DNA of 40,964 nucleotides from a virus. The notes beneath the pieces are model-generated. The model worked only from the letters and a program-made list of their open reading frames with translations, made no database searches and was not told where the DNA came from. The stretch covers positions 1 through 40,964 of IMG/VR virus record IMGVR_UViG_3300034121_001234; one strand, written 5' to 3'. Each line of letters opens with the position of its first letter. Within the stretch, counting starts at the first letter, position 1. Positions 6,909-19,100 of this stretch are shown piece by piece. Both the position numbers and the translations under genes were made by a program.

Positions 6909-9900
6909 AGAAACCTCCCATTAAAGTCAATTTAGACCCAGTATTAATTGTATTTGCTCCATTAGTAATAATTCTAAGTGAAGTGTAAGGATTAGTAGTA
7001 GTTAAAGTTACGCCTGAATTTCCTTGAGGAAAATTAGGATATTTATAATTAAAGTTGTAAATGTCAAAAGAAGATCTAAAACTACTAACATAGTTATCGT
7101 TTTGGTTTTGACTACCAGTTGTGTAATAACTAGTAAGAAAATTTCTTAAAGTTACCCAAGTAGAACCATTAACACTACCTTGAAGTAGCCAATAAACAGC
7201 TCCCACATTTGTCATAGTTACCTCATTTGTATAACCATAAAGAGTAAGAAAATCGTAGTCACCTAGATTAGACCAAGTAACAGAATTAACATTTGTAGCT
7301 AAAACCTGTGAACTAATAATAACTTCTGATCTGTAGTTAACAGTAGAAGTACCTCCTAAAGGAGAAGATACAGCTACAACGCCTAGAGCGCCACTACCCC
7401 CAGCATAGTTACAAGAAGCTGTACCGCCAACACCTCCAGTACCAATAGTGACTTCCATAAAGATAGGATTTGTTGTGCCTGTTAGTAAACTAAAGTTTTT
7501 TACAACACCAGCGCCACCTCCTAAACCTGAACCGCCTGATGCATCAAAGGTACTAGGAGCGTCACCACCAGCGCCACCTCCACCTGCACCGTAACCAGTA
7601 GCATTTGAGCCAACCGAGTTAGGTGCACCACCAGTACCACCAACGCCAAATACAGTACCAGTACCAGAAGTACCGCTTCTTGAAGTAGAACTTGCGCTGG
7701 CTCCACCAACACCGCCATCAGCAGAATAAGTAGCAATAATAGGTCCTGTTGCACTTCCGTCTCTAAAAGTAACGGTAGTTGTGCCACCTGTACCTGCAAA
7801 AACGTTAGTTAGATAGCCATCATCTCGACCGCCACCACCACCTCCACCACCACCCGCAAGAGCGATTGTTAATTGACTAGCTTGTCCTAAATTATAAATA
7901 CCAGAAGTTGTGTAAAAACTCTGTCCACCAGAAGCAGAACCACCATACTTAATTGTAGGGTTGTAAATAGTAAACCCTTGTTCGTCATCATGGATAACAC
8001 CTTGTATTCTATTGTTTACAGTATTTACTGAAGTATGAGAAACTTCAAAACCAATAGAACCATCGTTACGTGCCTCTCTACCAATGTAAAAACCATTTGT
8101 AGCATAGTCTGAAACTGAACTTCTTCCGGCTAGAAAACCAGAACCTGCAGCTTCTAAGTTAAGAGACTCGTTAATTGTAACCTTGCCAAGATTTGCAGTA
8201 ATTGCATCTAAACTTTGAATGTTTAGTTGTTCTGCTTCTAGTGTATGAGCTACTACTTTATTGCCTGTAATAGTGCCAGCTACAAGAAGGTTACCGTCGA
8301 TAAACTCAGCTTGAGCTACCCAACTACCACTATTATAAATAAAAGCTTTAGTTCCACTAACGTGAGTAGTAGCAATAACAAAACGATCTTTCTCAACAGG
8401 TAGGATGTTAGGATCATGCAAAGCATCCCAGAATACTGCAACATCAGGAGAGGTTAAGTCTGCTGAGCCTGCATCATAACGCCACCAACCTGCTCCTCTT
8501 TGCCCCGAAGAACCATTCTCAACAAGTTTGACAGGAGTAGACCAGTTAATAACACTGACTGAGCCTGTAGCTCCTAAGATAGACAAGTTTGAGCTAGCTA
8601 CGTAGACAGGGTTTGCCCCTGTAGGAACACTAACTGACCAACCTGCTGGAGGATACAGAGTGTTACTTGTAAAGCTATAAGAACCACCAGTAGGTGTAGC
8701 TGGAACTGAAGCTGCTCTTATGTAAACTAGAGCATTGTAGTTAGAAGTGCTAGGATTTACATTAGAGACAACCTTTACAGGAGTAGACCAAGTAGCTGCC
8801 TCTGCGATACCTGTATCACCAGTGACAGAGAACAAATAATTACTTGAATAAGTGTTTTCTTTAACATTGCTAACTAACATTGAGAAACTAGCCGTGTTCT
8901 CTGCTGTAACAATACTATTTCCGGTGTAGACTGTAGTAGAGACATCCCAAGCAGTACTGAGGTTGTATTGGTAAATAGAGTCAGTAGTTGTTCCAGCAAC
9001 AAACAATTGCTTACCTGAAGAGTCAAAACTGAAAGCTCTAGGTGAAGCTGCAATTGGAGTAGGAGTAGTTATAACATCCTGACTTGCTAGTGAGAAAGAT
9101 TTACCAGTATAAGTAACAGTAGTTAGATCCCAAGGTACAGAAAGAGAGTATTGGTATAAGCTAGTAGTAGAAGTCCCTAAAACAACTAGTGTAGTACCTT
9201 CTGCATTGATAACAAAGTCAGTTGGGGTTGCATCCTCACTAAAAACAATAGATTGGGCTGAGTTTAGGCTAGCAGTAGTGATATCCCAAGGAACAGATAA
9301 GTTTACTTGTTTCAACCTATCGCTAGTTGTACCTAGAATATACAACCTATAACCGTCTTCGCTAAACTTAATACCACCAACGTTTGTTTCTATTGAAGAA
9401 ATATTGAAAGCACCTTTGTTAGGTAGGACTAGAGTACTAGGATCCCAAGGAGTAGAAAGAGTGTAAGCTCTTATAGTATCGGCAGCTGTACCTACAATGT
9501 AAACAGTATCACCTGTGTTATTAAAGGCAAAGGCAGTAGGAACTGTCTCTACAGGAGCTTCTGTAGGGTAAGTAGTAGTGTTAATACCATTAAAAGAAAT
9601 AGAGATTGTGTCCTGCACAAGACTAGAAACTTCTAGTTTTTCGTTAGCACTAAAACGTCGCAACCTATCAGAAGCACTACCTAACATGAAGTAGTAGTTG
9701 TTGCTAGGAACTGAAGAATACCAACCTGTAGGAGGAGTTAGAACGTTTGTTCCAAAGTTGAAGGTACCTTCACCAGTTGTAGGTGCTAAGGGTGCTGAAA
9801 CACTTTGTTTGAATACTGTTGCAAAGAAGACAGACTTGCCTTGTTCTCCAACAAACTTTGAGAAAGAGATAGTTGTAGGAGGTCGAATAGGTAGTGTTGG

Positions 9901-11952
9901 CAGGCTGCTAGAATAAACATAGTAAGCTACGTAGGTGTTTGTACCTAGTGTGTAACTTTGTGTGTTAGTAGCTGCATCCGCACTGTTTGCATAAACTACC
10001 GCAACTTGGTCTGCTGTTGATCGTTGAATTGTAAAAGAGTTTAGCGTTCCAGTTGAGTTTGTAGCTAGTACTCTCTCAGACTGACTTCCAGCTTGGTTTA
10101 CTGAACGAACAGCAAACTGATAAACACCAGAATTTAGTCCAAGTATATCAAAGCTATTTGTAAAGCAAGAAGATAGTACCTGCCAAGTAACACCGTTGTT
10201 AGCAGACATTTCTACAATAAAACGGCTAACAGAAACAGTGTCTGGGTAGGTCCAAGTAAGTTTACCTGAGTTTGAACCGAACAATCCTTCAGTAGGAGTA
10301 CTACTTGTAAAAACAACACTAGTAGGTTTAACTACTTTATTGTAAACAGCTAGTTTAGGACTAATATAAGGCACAGTATCAGGAACGTTCCAAGCAATAG
10401 TAGTGTAGCTATACTGCCTAGCCTCGATAGCTGCTGTAAGATCACCATTAAGTTTAACAGACTCGATCTTCATAACTTCGTTGAAAATGTTTGTAGTGCT
10501 ATCTGTAACTAGTACGATGTCACCCGGTTCTAGTAGTAAACCTTTCTTACCGACAACAAACTTAGCTCTCATTTCTCCTCGAGAAGTTCTAACTACTTGT
10601 TCTGCTTTAGCTAGAGCATGGTAAGGATCAGAAGTACAAGGTAAATATAACTCTGTTTTGAGTAGTATGTTAGAGTCTTCGGCTAAGTAGGTATTGTAAG
10701 CAGTAGAGTAAGCTACAGGCCAAGTAACTGTGTCGTCTACAAAGTTTTCAAACTCGCTCATGAAACGAACAACACATTGGTTGTAACGAGAAGAAGAGTC
10801 AGGGAAGTCTAGTTCCATACTACCGCGAATAATGTCTGACTCTGTAATAGTTGCAGCGATTAGAGCTGTTTGTTGTTCAACAGTTTCAGGAGCATCTAGT
10901 CGCAGGAAGTACTTACCACCTGACCAAATTAACTCAGCCTCTTCCATTGACTCAAGTAATAGTTCAATGTTTTCTCTAATAGATCTTTCAGTGTCTAGTA
11001 CTACGTTACACTCGTAAAGTTTTAGAGTTACTTTAGGCAACGCTGGTTGAGTTGTTATAGTTCCATCTTCGTTTTCAACATCAGGACGTTTTCCGTTGAC
11101 TCTACCGTCTTGCGCGTAGGTAGAAGGTAAAGGACGATCACAAAGTAGTTTAGCTTTGTAGAAGGATTCAAGGTCTAGTAAAGTACTAGACAACCCTTTA
11201 CCATAAACAGTATTAGTCAAATAGTCAAAAAGAACTAGTGCAGGGTTGTTAGAGTAAGCCTTTGTTGAAGAAACAGAATAAACTCCTGTCCCAGAGTTAT
11301 AAGTAATGTCTTTTAGTTTGTTTCCTTTGACAAAGAAAGAAACGTTAGGTGATCCATTGTAGTTGTAGTCTTCTCTGTTCAACCTAAAGCAAGAAGAAGC
11401 GTAGGCTACGTTAGTGAAGGTGTTAGTGCTAGGAATACCGTTGGCAGTAGCCATAGGGTCAGCTACACTACCTCTTTTGAATACATGAATTCTTTGTCCA
11501 TAGGTCAGAGAAGCGTCGTTCCAGTTCTTGTCGTCTACAGTAACATCTACTACAGACTCGATTTCTCCATAACAGATAGCCTGTTGAACAAAAAGAAACT
11601 CACTTTTAGAACCAGAAATATTAGCACTTAACCCAGAAGCAAAGACTTGAGTTGGATTGCTTGACATGACAAGTTCGTCAGCAGGGGAAGAAGCTGAAAC
11701 GTAAGTACTTTTTAGTAAGTGTTTAACCTTACCTCCTGAGACTTTAGCTTTACCGTAAACTACAGGTAAATAGAAAGGCTCTCCGTCGATTGCTACGTTT
11801 ACTTGCTTTCTTTTGTCCATCTCTGCTTTTAGTTTTCTCATACGAGCATTTTGATAAGCAATAGAGGCTACTGTAAATCCAAGAGAGACAATTACTGAGG
11901 CTGTAGTAGCAGCTACACCTGCAGCTATTAATGCACTTGTAAAAATTACCAT
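6898..11952 (-). CDS. Lambda J-like tail tip / host-specificity protein with FN3, propeller-like repeats and Gly-rich C-terminus
   Basis: A 1684-residue tail tip protein. Residues 1-540 have the J-like core: a hydrophobic N-terminus, a YLPVVYGKAKVSGG segment, a YGKGL/DLESFYKAKLLCD region like lambda J (about 245-270), and LLEPGDIVLVTD. A fibronectin III-like domain covers about 541-625. Between about 755 and 1015 lie four clear repeats plus a weaker first one, each with an LYxLGTxTDxIYQY strand pattern and a PWD motif (PWD near 835, 891, 941; AWD near 1003). A coiled region with LEAEQLNIQSLDAITANLG is near 1237. Residues about 1360-1540 are Gly-rich with a run of nine Gly, as in receptor-binding tips. 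It starts in a TAATG overlap. It probably recognises the host and closes the tail tube. Confidence 0.88.
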   Translation of the reverse strand: MVIFTSALIAAGVAATTASVIVSLGFTVASIAYQNARMRKLKAEMDKRKQVNVAIDGEPFYLPVVYGKAKVSGGKVKHLLKSTYVSASSPADELVMSSNPTQVFASGLSANISGSKSEFLFVQQAICYGEIESVVDVTVDDKNWNDASLTYGQRIHVFKRGSVADPMATANGIPSTNTFTNVAYASSCFRLNREDYNYNGSPNVSFFVKGNKLKDITYNSGTGVYSVSSTKAYSNNPALVLFDYLTNTVYGKGLSSTLLDLESFYKAKLLCDRPLPSTYAQDGRVNGKRPDVENEDGTITTQPALPKVTLKLYECNVVLDTERSIRENIELLLESMEEAELIWSGGKYFLRLDAPETVEQQTALIAATITESDIIRGSMELDFPDSSSRYNQCVVRFMSEFENFVDDTVTWPVAYSTAYNTYLAEDSNILLKTELYLPCTSDPYHALAKAEQVVRTSRGEMRAKFVVGKKGLLLEPGDIVLVTDSTTNIFNEVMKIESVKLNGDLTAAIEARQYSYTTIAWNVPDTVPYISPKLAVYNKVVKPTSVVFTSSTPTEGLFGSNSGKLTWTYPDTVSVSRFIVEMSANNGVTWQVLSSCFTNSFDILGLNSGVYQFAVRSVNQAGSQSERVLATNSTGTLNSFTIQRSTADQVAVVYANSADAATNTQSYTLGTNTYVAYYVYSSSLPTLPIRPPTTISFSKFVGEQGKSVFFATVFKQSVSAPLAPTTGEGTFNFGTNVLTPPTGWYSSVPSNNYYFMLGSASDRLRRFSANEKLEVSSLVQDTISISFNGINTTTYPTEAPVETVPTAFAFNNTGDTVYIVGTAADTIRAYTLSTPWDPSTLVLPNKGAFNISSIETNVGGIKFSEDGYRLYILGTTSDRLKQVNLSVPWDITTASLNSAQSIVFSEDATPTDFVINAEGTTLVVLGTSTTSLYQYSLSVPWDLTTVTYTGKSFSLASQDVITTPTPIAASPRAFSFDSSGKQLFVAGTTTDSIYQYNLSTAWDVSTTVYTGNSIVTAENTASFSMLVSNVKENTYSSNYLFSVTGDTGIAEAATWSTPVKVVSNVNPSTSNYNALVYIRAASVPATPTGGSYSFTSNTLYPPAGWSVSVPTGANPVYVASSNLSILGATGSVSVINWSTPVKLVENGSSGQRGAGWWRYDAGSADLTSPDVAVFWDALHDPNILPVEKDRFVIATTHVSGTKAFIYNSGSWVAQAEFIDGNLLVAGTITGNKVVAHTLEAEQLNIQSLDAITANLGKVTINESLNLEAAGSGFLAGRSSVSDYATNGFYIGREARNDGSIGFEVSHTSVNTVNNRIQGVIHDDEQGFTIYNPTIKYGGSASGGQSFYTTSGIYNLGQASQLTIALAGGGGGGGGGRDDGYLTNVFAGTGGTTTVTFRDGSATGPIIATYSADGGVGGASASSTSRSGTSGTGTVFGVGGTGGAPNSVGSNATGYGAGGGGAGGDAPSTFDASGGSGLGGGAGVVKNFSLLTGTTNPIFMEVTIGTGGVGGTASCNYAGGSGALGVVAVSSPLGGTSTVNYRSEVIISSQVLATNVNSVTWSNLGDYDFLTLYGYTNEVTMTNVGAVYWLLQGSVNGSTWVTLRNFLTSYYTTGSQNQNDNYVSSFRSSFDIYNFNYKYPNFPQGNSGVTLTTTNPYTSLRIITNGANTINTGSKLTLMGGFYAS
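8915..9690 (-). repeat. Tandem propeller-like protein repeats inside the tail tip gene
   Basis: Four good copies and one weak copy of a 50-62-residue unit (tail tip residues about 755-1015). Each copy has a hydrophobic strand with SxDGxxLYILGTxxD, then a Leu/Tyr strand, and closes with a PWD or AWD turn before an Ser/Thr-Thr pair. The DNA copies have diverged, so this is an old duplication under protein-level selection rather than a recent DNA repeat. Pattern suggests beta-propeller blades. Confidence 0.7.
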
Positions 11953-12518
11953 TAGTCTTTACCCCACTTTAGGTTAACAGATTTTCCTCCAACGTAAACA
12001 TCGTCGAAAGAAGTATCACTTAAGTTTACTTGATCCATACCGTCTTTAGAAACGATATAGCCTGAAATAGAGTCTAGAGAAGCCATAGGTGAGGCTACAC
12101 TAATGATTGCTTGTTTAACCGAACCGTCATTAGATACTCTACCAGAGTCAATAAGACCCCGGTAGGCTACAAGAACATCACCTTCAGCTTTCAAAGGAAA
12201 ACCAGTTGAGTCAAAAAATACTGCATAGACGGTGAGTTGTTTACCTGTAATACCTGCTCTTAACTCGTCTTGAATAGCATTGTTATGATCTATAAAGGTC
12301 AACTCATAAACTTCTCTGTCGATTGAACTTGACACTCTAGGAGGACCGAAGCCAACAATAGAGTTTTGCGAGTCATACTCGTTGAGTAAGAAAGTAAGGT
12401 CATAAGGAGCGCTAGTTACTCTTAGCACAGAAGTAGACAGGTAGATTTCACCTAGTAAAATAAACTTAGGATTAGGAAGATTTATTGCGGCTAACGCTGC
12501 TGCACTTAATTTTCTCAT
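11952..12518 (-). CDS. Tail tip/hub-associated minor tail protein
   Basis: A 188-residue protein lying directly before the J-like tail tip gene, with a TAATG junction. It has beta-rich composition with a LTVYAVFFD strand and a C-terminal DTSFDDVYVGGKSVNLKWG ending, a style I associate with DUF2163-like or hub proteins of siphophages. In lambda this slot is filled by gpL/gpK tail tip subunits. There is no peptidase (NlpC/P60 or JAB) motif, so the lambda gpK lysin function is not visible here. Role in building the tail tip is inferred from position. Confidence 0.65.
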   Translation of the reverse strand: MRKLSAAALAAINLPNPKFILLGEIYLSTSVLRVTSAPYDLTFLLNEYDSQNSIVGFGPPRVSSSIDREVYELTFIDHNNAIQDELRAGITGKQLTVYAVFFDSTGFPLKAEGDVLVAYRGLIDSGRVSNDGSVKQAIISVASPMASLDSISGYIVSKDGMDQVNLSDTSFDDVYVGGKSVNLKWGKD

Positions 12519-12519
12519 G

Positions 12520-13137
12520 TTATAGGGCCTCTAGTAGTCTGATTGTTCCGGGGTTGACAAGAACACCATCATCATAGATGATGCCTTGAAGTGTTTCTAA
12601 GTCTCTGTAGTACTGGATAGTAGGTTTAATAACAGAACCTGCATGATACATAATTTCGCCAGCAACAACAGCGTTTGTTAAGCTAGGATAAAATTTAACA
12701 TTTCTATTTAAGTTTAGATGTGTAGTTACATCTTCAGTAATCATATAAATTTTTGAATGACCACTGAACTTAATAAAAGAACCTTTAGGTAGAAGTAATG
12801 CCCCGGCTTGAGCAAAGTTTACAAAAAGGGAAGTAGAGCCTACTATTGAAGTTGTTGTGAAAACAGTTGCGTCATTTGTAGCTTTAGTTTTTGTATTAAC
12901 AGAGTTTAACTGTGGCATAACCATTGACTTAGAAGCAGAAACACCTGTAACCATACCTACTAAAAGTTCTTCTTCATTGTCTTTAGTTTGGATTTGAAAG
13001 CTTAACTCCCAGCGTTGGGCACCTTGCGATACCCTCTGCTGTTTGAGATTTACTGTGTCAGCCGAAAAAATAGGCTCATTAGATTCTATGGTGAGAGGAG
13101 CCACAATTGGGCTCCCCTCGAAATAGTAGACTGTCAT
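12520..13137 (-). CDS. Distal/minor tail protein
   Basis: A 205-residue beta-rich protein immediately after the tape measure gene (TAATG overlap). The segment QGAQRWELSFQIQT (about residues 39-52) is typical of distal or minor tail proteins that follow tape measures in siphophages. The C-terminal third (TIQYYRDLETLQGIIYDDG) has no recognisable motif. By position it would be the first ring below the tail tube, Dit-like, but no defined family match can be claimed by eye. One base separates its stop from the start of the next gene. Confidence 0.65.
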   Translation of the reverse strand: MTVYYFEGSPIVAPLTIESNEPIFSADTVNLKQQRVSQGAQRWELSFQIQTKDNEEELLVGMVTGVSASKSMVMPQLNSVNTKTKATNDATVFTTTSIVGSTSLFVNFAQAGALLLPKGSFIKFSGHSKIYMITEDVTTHLNLNRNVKFYPSLTNAVVAGEIMYHAGSVIKPTIQYYRDLETLQGIIYDDGVLVNPGTIRLLEAL

Positions 13138-16100
13138 TATCGTGATCCTCTCTCGCGATTGGTCATATTGACCCCAGCGGTGATCTCCGGAATCATACGG
13201 GCAATCTCTTTACGAGCTTGCATGGAGACGTCACCAGTAACATTAATGTTGAACACTTGTTGTTGTTTGTTCTTATTGTCTTTTTGTGAAACTTTAAAAG
13301 CAACAGGATTACTTGGACCGACACTCCCGCCGTTAGCAAAGGCAGGTAACCGACCATCGTTAGAGTTTAGTGTTTCAAGGAAAGGTAGCCAACGCTTTGT
13401 GGTTGCTGCATTTACAACATATTCACCATTAGAAAGCATTGCCATAATAGAGTCTGAAGTAGGACCACCGGGACCTGAAATGTAGCCGCCAGTTGCAACT
13501 TCCATAACTGGGCTTGCTGCTTTAAACAAGTTAAGCAAACCTCCACCGCCACCTCCGCCTCCGCCAAACATATTTGCAAAGATATTACCAAAGAGTTTAT
13601 CTGTCATAGTTTTAGCAAAACTATCGATAATACTATTAGTGAAGGTGTCTAGCATACTTGTAAGAACACTTTTAAAACTAACTTCTCCTTTTAGGAAAGC
13701 AGCTATAGCACTTTGGAAAGAGTCTTTCATGGCAGTAAAGGCGTCAGGAAGCATCATTGCACTTTCCTGAAGACCTTCTAAAGCCCAGTTTAAGCTCTGA
13801 AGTTGGAAAGTAGCTCTAACTTGTTCAGCAGAGCCTGCTGTCATTACGTCACGTTCTTCAACCAAAGACTGAATTCTTTCTTCAATAGCAGCCTTAGACG
13901 CCAACTGAGCTTTGTTCATGTAAGCTAAAGTTGACTCGTCGATAGAGGAGTTCATCATAGAAGCCTTAGCCTTGGCTGCTCCAAAGGTTCCGTTGTCTAG
14001 AGAGTTAATCGCAAGTTGACGTTCTTGTCTCATTATTTCAAGCGACTGTCTACGTAGCTCTACTTGATCTTTTGTAGATTTGTTAATAGCGTCTTGTGCA
14101 GCTTTATACTTAGCTGAAGCAGAGACAAGGCTATCAATAGCACTAGAACTTATACCAGCGAGGACTTTCTCGTCGATGCTAAGATCCATTGAAGAAAGAG
14201 CTTCTGTAAAGCCTTCCCACCAAGTCTTAGCAGCAGCGCCGCCGCCACTGTCAGGAGAAGTATCAGGAGCATCAGGTACTGCTACGTCAATTTCACTCAT
14301 AACTTCATCTATCTGTGCTGCTACTGCAGAGAGGCCAACTACAATATCTTGTCCTGTAATTGCTCCGAAAGCTTTTAGAAGTGCCATTCTTATCTGTAAA
14401 GCTCTAAGACGAGTTGTTAGTATTGTAATAGAGTTTAACTTTTCTCTAGGTAGTTGAATCAACTCTCCAAAGCTAATAGGATTGTCTGCTAGAGATCTTG
14501 CATATTCTAACCTATCTGTAAAGCTACTAAATTCTATTTCAGTAGTTCCTAGTTTACTTGCGAGTACACCTAGTGAGTCTTGAAAATCTGGTTTTATACC
14601 ATTAGACATATCTGTTTGAAGATCAGTATAAGCTTTTTGAATATCTTCAATAGCTAAAACTGCATTGTCTCTAGCTTCAGGTCCCATTATAGTTAGAGGT
14701 AAAGGAGAAAGAGTGTTACCACTAAAAGAACTGAAGAAAGTTTCAATTTGACTCTCTAAAGCATTACCTTCTGTAAAGTAGTCGATGCTACGAGTTTCAA
14801 TAGCCACTTGACGAAATAAGTCTACTATTTGTTTAACTATACTACTCTTTTGAGCTAGTATGCCCTCTTTCATAGCCATTGGAAGAGTTGTAAAAGCCTC
14901 ATCACCAATTTGGTTATTAAGATCTAATAACTTTTTTCCAAGATTAGCAATTTGATTTTGAGTACCTAAAGTGGAACCAAAAATTTGATCAAAAGAGATA
15001 TCTGTAGGTACAATGTTGACTACTTGACTTAGTAAAGTTTTGTAGTCAATTAGCTGAAACATCATAGCTTGTCTAGCAGCTTCTAGCTGTTGTAAAGCTG
15101 CAGCAGAATTTCCTGATACTGCAGCTGCAGCTTCGGCTGCAAGTACTTTTTCTACGTTTGCAAAAAAGCTTGGTAATTTAGTTAAATCAAAGTTGTCTAG
15201 ACTTAGATTAACACCTAGATCACTTAACACTGTATTTACATTACTAACTAGTTCCTCATTTTTACTGAGATACAGTTTTTCAAAGATTTCATATTCTTTT
15301 AAAACTCTTTCTCTTTCGGCTTTGCTTTCATCAGTAGCATAACCTACTGCTGGAAAAAGAGGTAAAGTTTTGTTACTTACGTTAACAGTCATTTTAGTAA
15401 GATCAGAAAGTTTACGTTGTAACTCAAGAGTAGATCTCAAAGTCAACAAGTTCTTTTGTTCAGTTGTTAAAGCTTCAAGCCCTAGTTTAGCTTTTTCAGA
15501 ATTAATCCTAGAAATAGCTTCTTCTAGCGAAACTTTTTCAGCTACAAACCCTACTTCATTCTTGTAGTCTTCTCCTATTTTCTTTAATTCAGCTGATCGC
15601 TGAGCATAAACTGCATTTAGTCTTTCTTCTAGTGTACCAGTAGAGCTACTCATCAGGGCTTTAGCAGAGTCACTCAAATAGCTTATTAGAGTATTCTTAT
15701 TTCCCACCGGAGCCTTGAATACTAGTAAGTCTTGTAGAGCTTCATTGAGGTCTCTCTGAATCTTAGGGTTAATGGCTAACCCTTCGCTCATTGCAAAACT
15801 CATTGTCTCAACTAGATCAGCAATTATAGGATCTGTATTACGAAGACCTTCTAAGTCTATAAAGAAAGAAAGTGGTGTTTTTCCAGTAGTTACTGCAGTC
15901 GTTGCTGTTTCTAAGTCGGGTGTAGAACTAAACCAACCTTCATTTTGAGGTAATTGACCAAAGCCCATTTTGTCAATACTAGAGAGTATTGCAGAAATAT
16001 TATTTGTTTGAGACTCTCTAGAACCTACTTCAGGAGCTTCACCTATAGTTCTATCAATGCTTCTAAGTAGCTCGTTAGCTTCCCTTCTTTCTCCTCTGGT

Positions 16101-19100
16101 TAGATTACCTTCCTCAGCATAAATTTGCTTTAGTTCTTCAAGTCTACTCACCGACTTCTTAAGACTAGCTCTCATATCTCCAATTTGAGATTCATTTAAC
16201 CCACCTAAGTCAACTTTATCTAAGGCTTTAAAAGAACCACTTAGTTTTAAGTTACCTAGCTTACTATCACGTAGCGGTTCTAGTATACTTTCAATACTTT
16301 CTCTAGCAGCTCTACCACCAGCAGTAGTATCTGTGAAAAAGTTAGTAACACTCTCTTTAAAATTGTTCCATTTTTCAGTTAAGGAGTTGCCTTTTCCAAA
16401 AAGAATTAAACCAAGAATACCGATACCTGCTATCACTAAAGCTACTTTGCTAAACAGCAATGCAAAAATACCGCCAATAAATCGAAGCAGCATTACACCA
16501 ATACTAAGTAAACCAGCTTTAAAACCAGCTCCCATTGCAGCAGCGATAGCCGCTTCAATACCTACACCTACTACTAGTGCTCTGAACTGTAACTTTATAA
16601 AGTTTACTAGTCCAACTACTGCTGCCTTAAGCTTCCTAGGTCCAGCAACTCCTAGTAACATAATACCAAGTAAACCGTACTCGAGAGCACTAGCTCCAAA
16701 TCCAAAACCAGAACTTGCAGCATCTTGTCCTGCTGTTGCAGCAGTAGCAAAGATACCTAAAATAAGAGTAGCAAGAATAGCAGCACGTCCAACTCTACCA
16801 AATAGTACGTTACCTATAGCTCCTATTGGACCACCTATAGCTATAGACCTACTTCTTAAGTTTATCATAGTAGAAGTATAGAAGCTAGTAAAACTAACAA
16901 GAGCTTGTCTTAACTTATTACCAAAAACAGCAAGTAAAGTTCCGCCACCAATAGTACTATAGTACTGAAATCTAAACCAAGCAAAGAAAGCTAAGATTCT
17001 AGCTTTTAAGCCGATAGCTCCTGTAGCTGGCCAAAGGTAACCGGCTAAATTAAATCTTGGACCATTCACGGCCATTAGACCTGACATTAACCCAATGTAA
17101 TTCATTACGAAATCAAGAGACTTGATAATACCTTTGACTGTTCCTCCGGGGCCAAAGACTAGCAAAGAAACAATACCACCTAAGGTTAGGAAAGTAGAAA
17201 CACTGTTTCCAATATCGTTAAATACACCTGGAATTAAGTTTAAAACAGCTATTACAGCAAGTATTCCTGCAATAACTAGTTTACCCTTACCTAACAGTAA
17301 ATATTGTAAAATACCAGCCTTACCCACTCCTCCTATTGAACGATTTAACAGAAGAGTAAGTCCAACATTGATAACTGTCATTATTGACTTGAAGTTACCA
17401 GTTAATAAAGCAATACCTGATCCGAAGAGTATAGTTTGAAGGATGTTACCTCCTGTACCAGCTAGATTCAATAAACCTGATACTAAAGAACCAAGTATAC
17501 CAAACTCAGCTAGAAGACCTTGTGCAAAACCTTTTACAATATCTAGTAAAGCTTGAAGAATAAGGGGAAGGTTAGATAGAAAAGATGTAATAATTACACC
17601 TAGTAACTCTCCAAAGTTATTACCTAGATTAGTAAAGAAACCTTCTTGTACAAGTAGTTCACCTATTGAAGCACTTACCTCATTTAGAATAACAGCTAGT
17701 AAGCTACCTAGAGCTAACAATCTTATTTGTTGATATAGCTTTATACCAAAAAGTTCTGCTAAGCCTACGACAATTCCTGCACCTAAGATATCTGCTAAGA
17801 GGGGAGCATTCTCGGCTAAATACAACCAAAGGTTAGCAATTCCTTTAGCAAAATTAACTGCTAAATAAACTTCTACTTTTTTAATTAGCGAAATAAGAGT
17901 ACTAAGAGCAGTAGCTGTTTTTAGTTTTAAATCGAAGTCTAATGAAAAGTTAAAAGAACTAAAAGATTTTAATTTTTCTAGCACGCCTGCCTTTAACTGG
18001 TTAGATAAGTTTGATACTTGAACAATTAAGTCACTAATAAACTGTTTTGCTAGTATAAAGTTAGAATTTTCAAAGTTAAAAATTTCAGAGAAATTTAGAG
18101 TTGTGTTTCTATTAGAGATATCTTTTACAAACTTGTATAGCTCTCTAAAAGAGCCTTTAACTTTTGTTACAAAGTTATTGATAATAGGCAGTACATTCTT
18201 CTCTAACTTACCAGACCAATCATAAATACCCTCAATAGTATCTGGCCAAACAGAGTTACCAACTAGGTAAATGTATAGATTATAAAATTCCTTTTTAACA
18301 GAAGTACTAAACTTTCGAATAGAAGAAATAGTTTTATCTAAATAAGAATTAGTTACAACCTGTATTTCTTTAAAAGTATTAGTAAAAGCTTTTCCTAGAA
18401 CAATTAGGTAAGACTCAAGAATCAATAGTCCGGTTAAAACTTTAAGTACTATTGGTAGTGTTAATAGGTTGCGGTACAATTCTTTTATTAAATGATTACT
18501 AGCTCTAAGCAACCAATTAAAGTCTTCAAAAGTATCAAAACGAAACATGATAAGTTTTTGATTAACTAAGCCTAAGTATATACCTGTTTCTAGTAGAAAA
18601 ATATTTGTTTGTCTAACTAGAGTAGTCATTTTGTTGAATACGTTAAACCATTTCTTACCTGCATTCTCAATTGCCATTGCTAAAATGTCTAGATTATCGC
18701 GTAACTCTTGGGGTGTTTCCGAAGTAAACACATTAGCTATAGCTCCAGCTACTGTATCGCTGAGTGTAATGAAATCTAAGAAGTTACCTCTAATATCAAG
18801 AAAACCTCTGGTTAGAGTTGAGAAAAACTCTAAAGTAGGAATAGCAACAAAGCCAAGATATAGTTCATTTAGTAAATTTAAAACAGGTAAAATTACTTTA
18901 GGCAAAGAGTCACCAATTCTACCAGCTATAGCACCTAGAACATTAAAAATACCGCCACTAACGAGCAGCATATCTTTAAATGTTTGTACGATGTTTAAAC
19001 CAGCAATTTTCTCTGCCATTCTCAAATCAAGATCAATAGCAGCTTTGTTCAGTGAGTCTGATACTTTCAAAACACTAGAAGCAATAGTTTGGCTAAGTCT

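Noticed and set aside
7521-7799. Minus-strand 92-residue Leu/Val/Gln-rich ORF inside the tail tip gene
   Set aside because: It is the alternative frame of the Gly-rich repeat region and has no ribosome site.
16333-16881. Long plus-strand ORF opposite the tape measure gene, and similar ORFs at 14080, 17122, 18631 and 19621
   Set aside because: They mirror a well-supported minus-strand gene, lack ribosome sites and have low-complexity Ser/Pro/Ile-rich products typical of antisense shadows.
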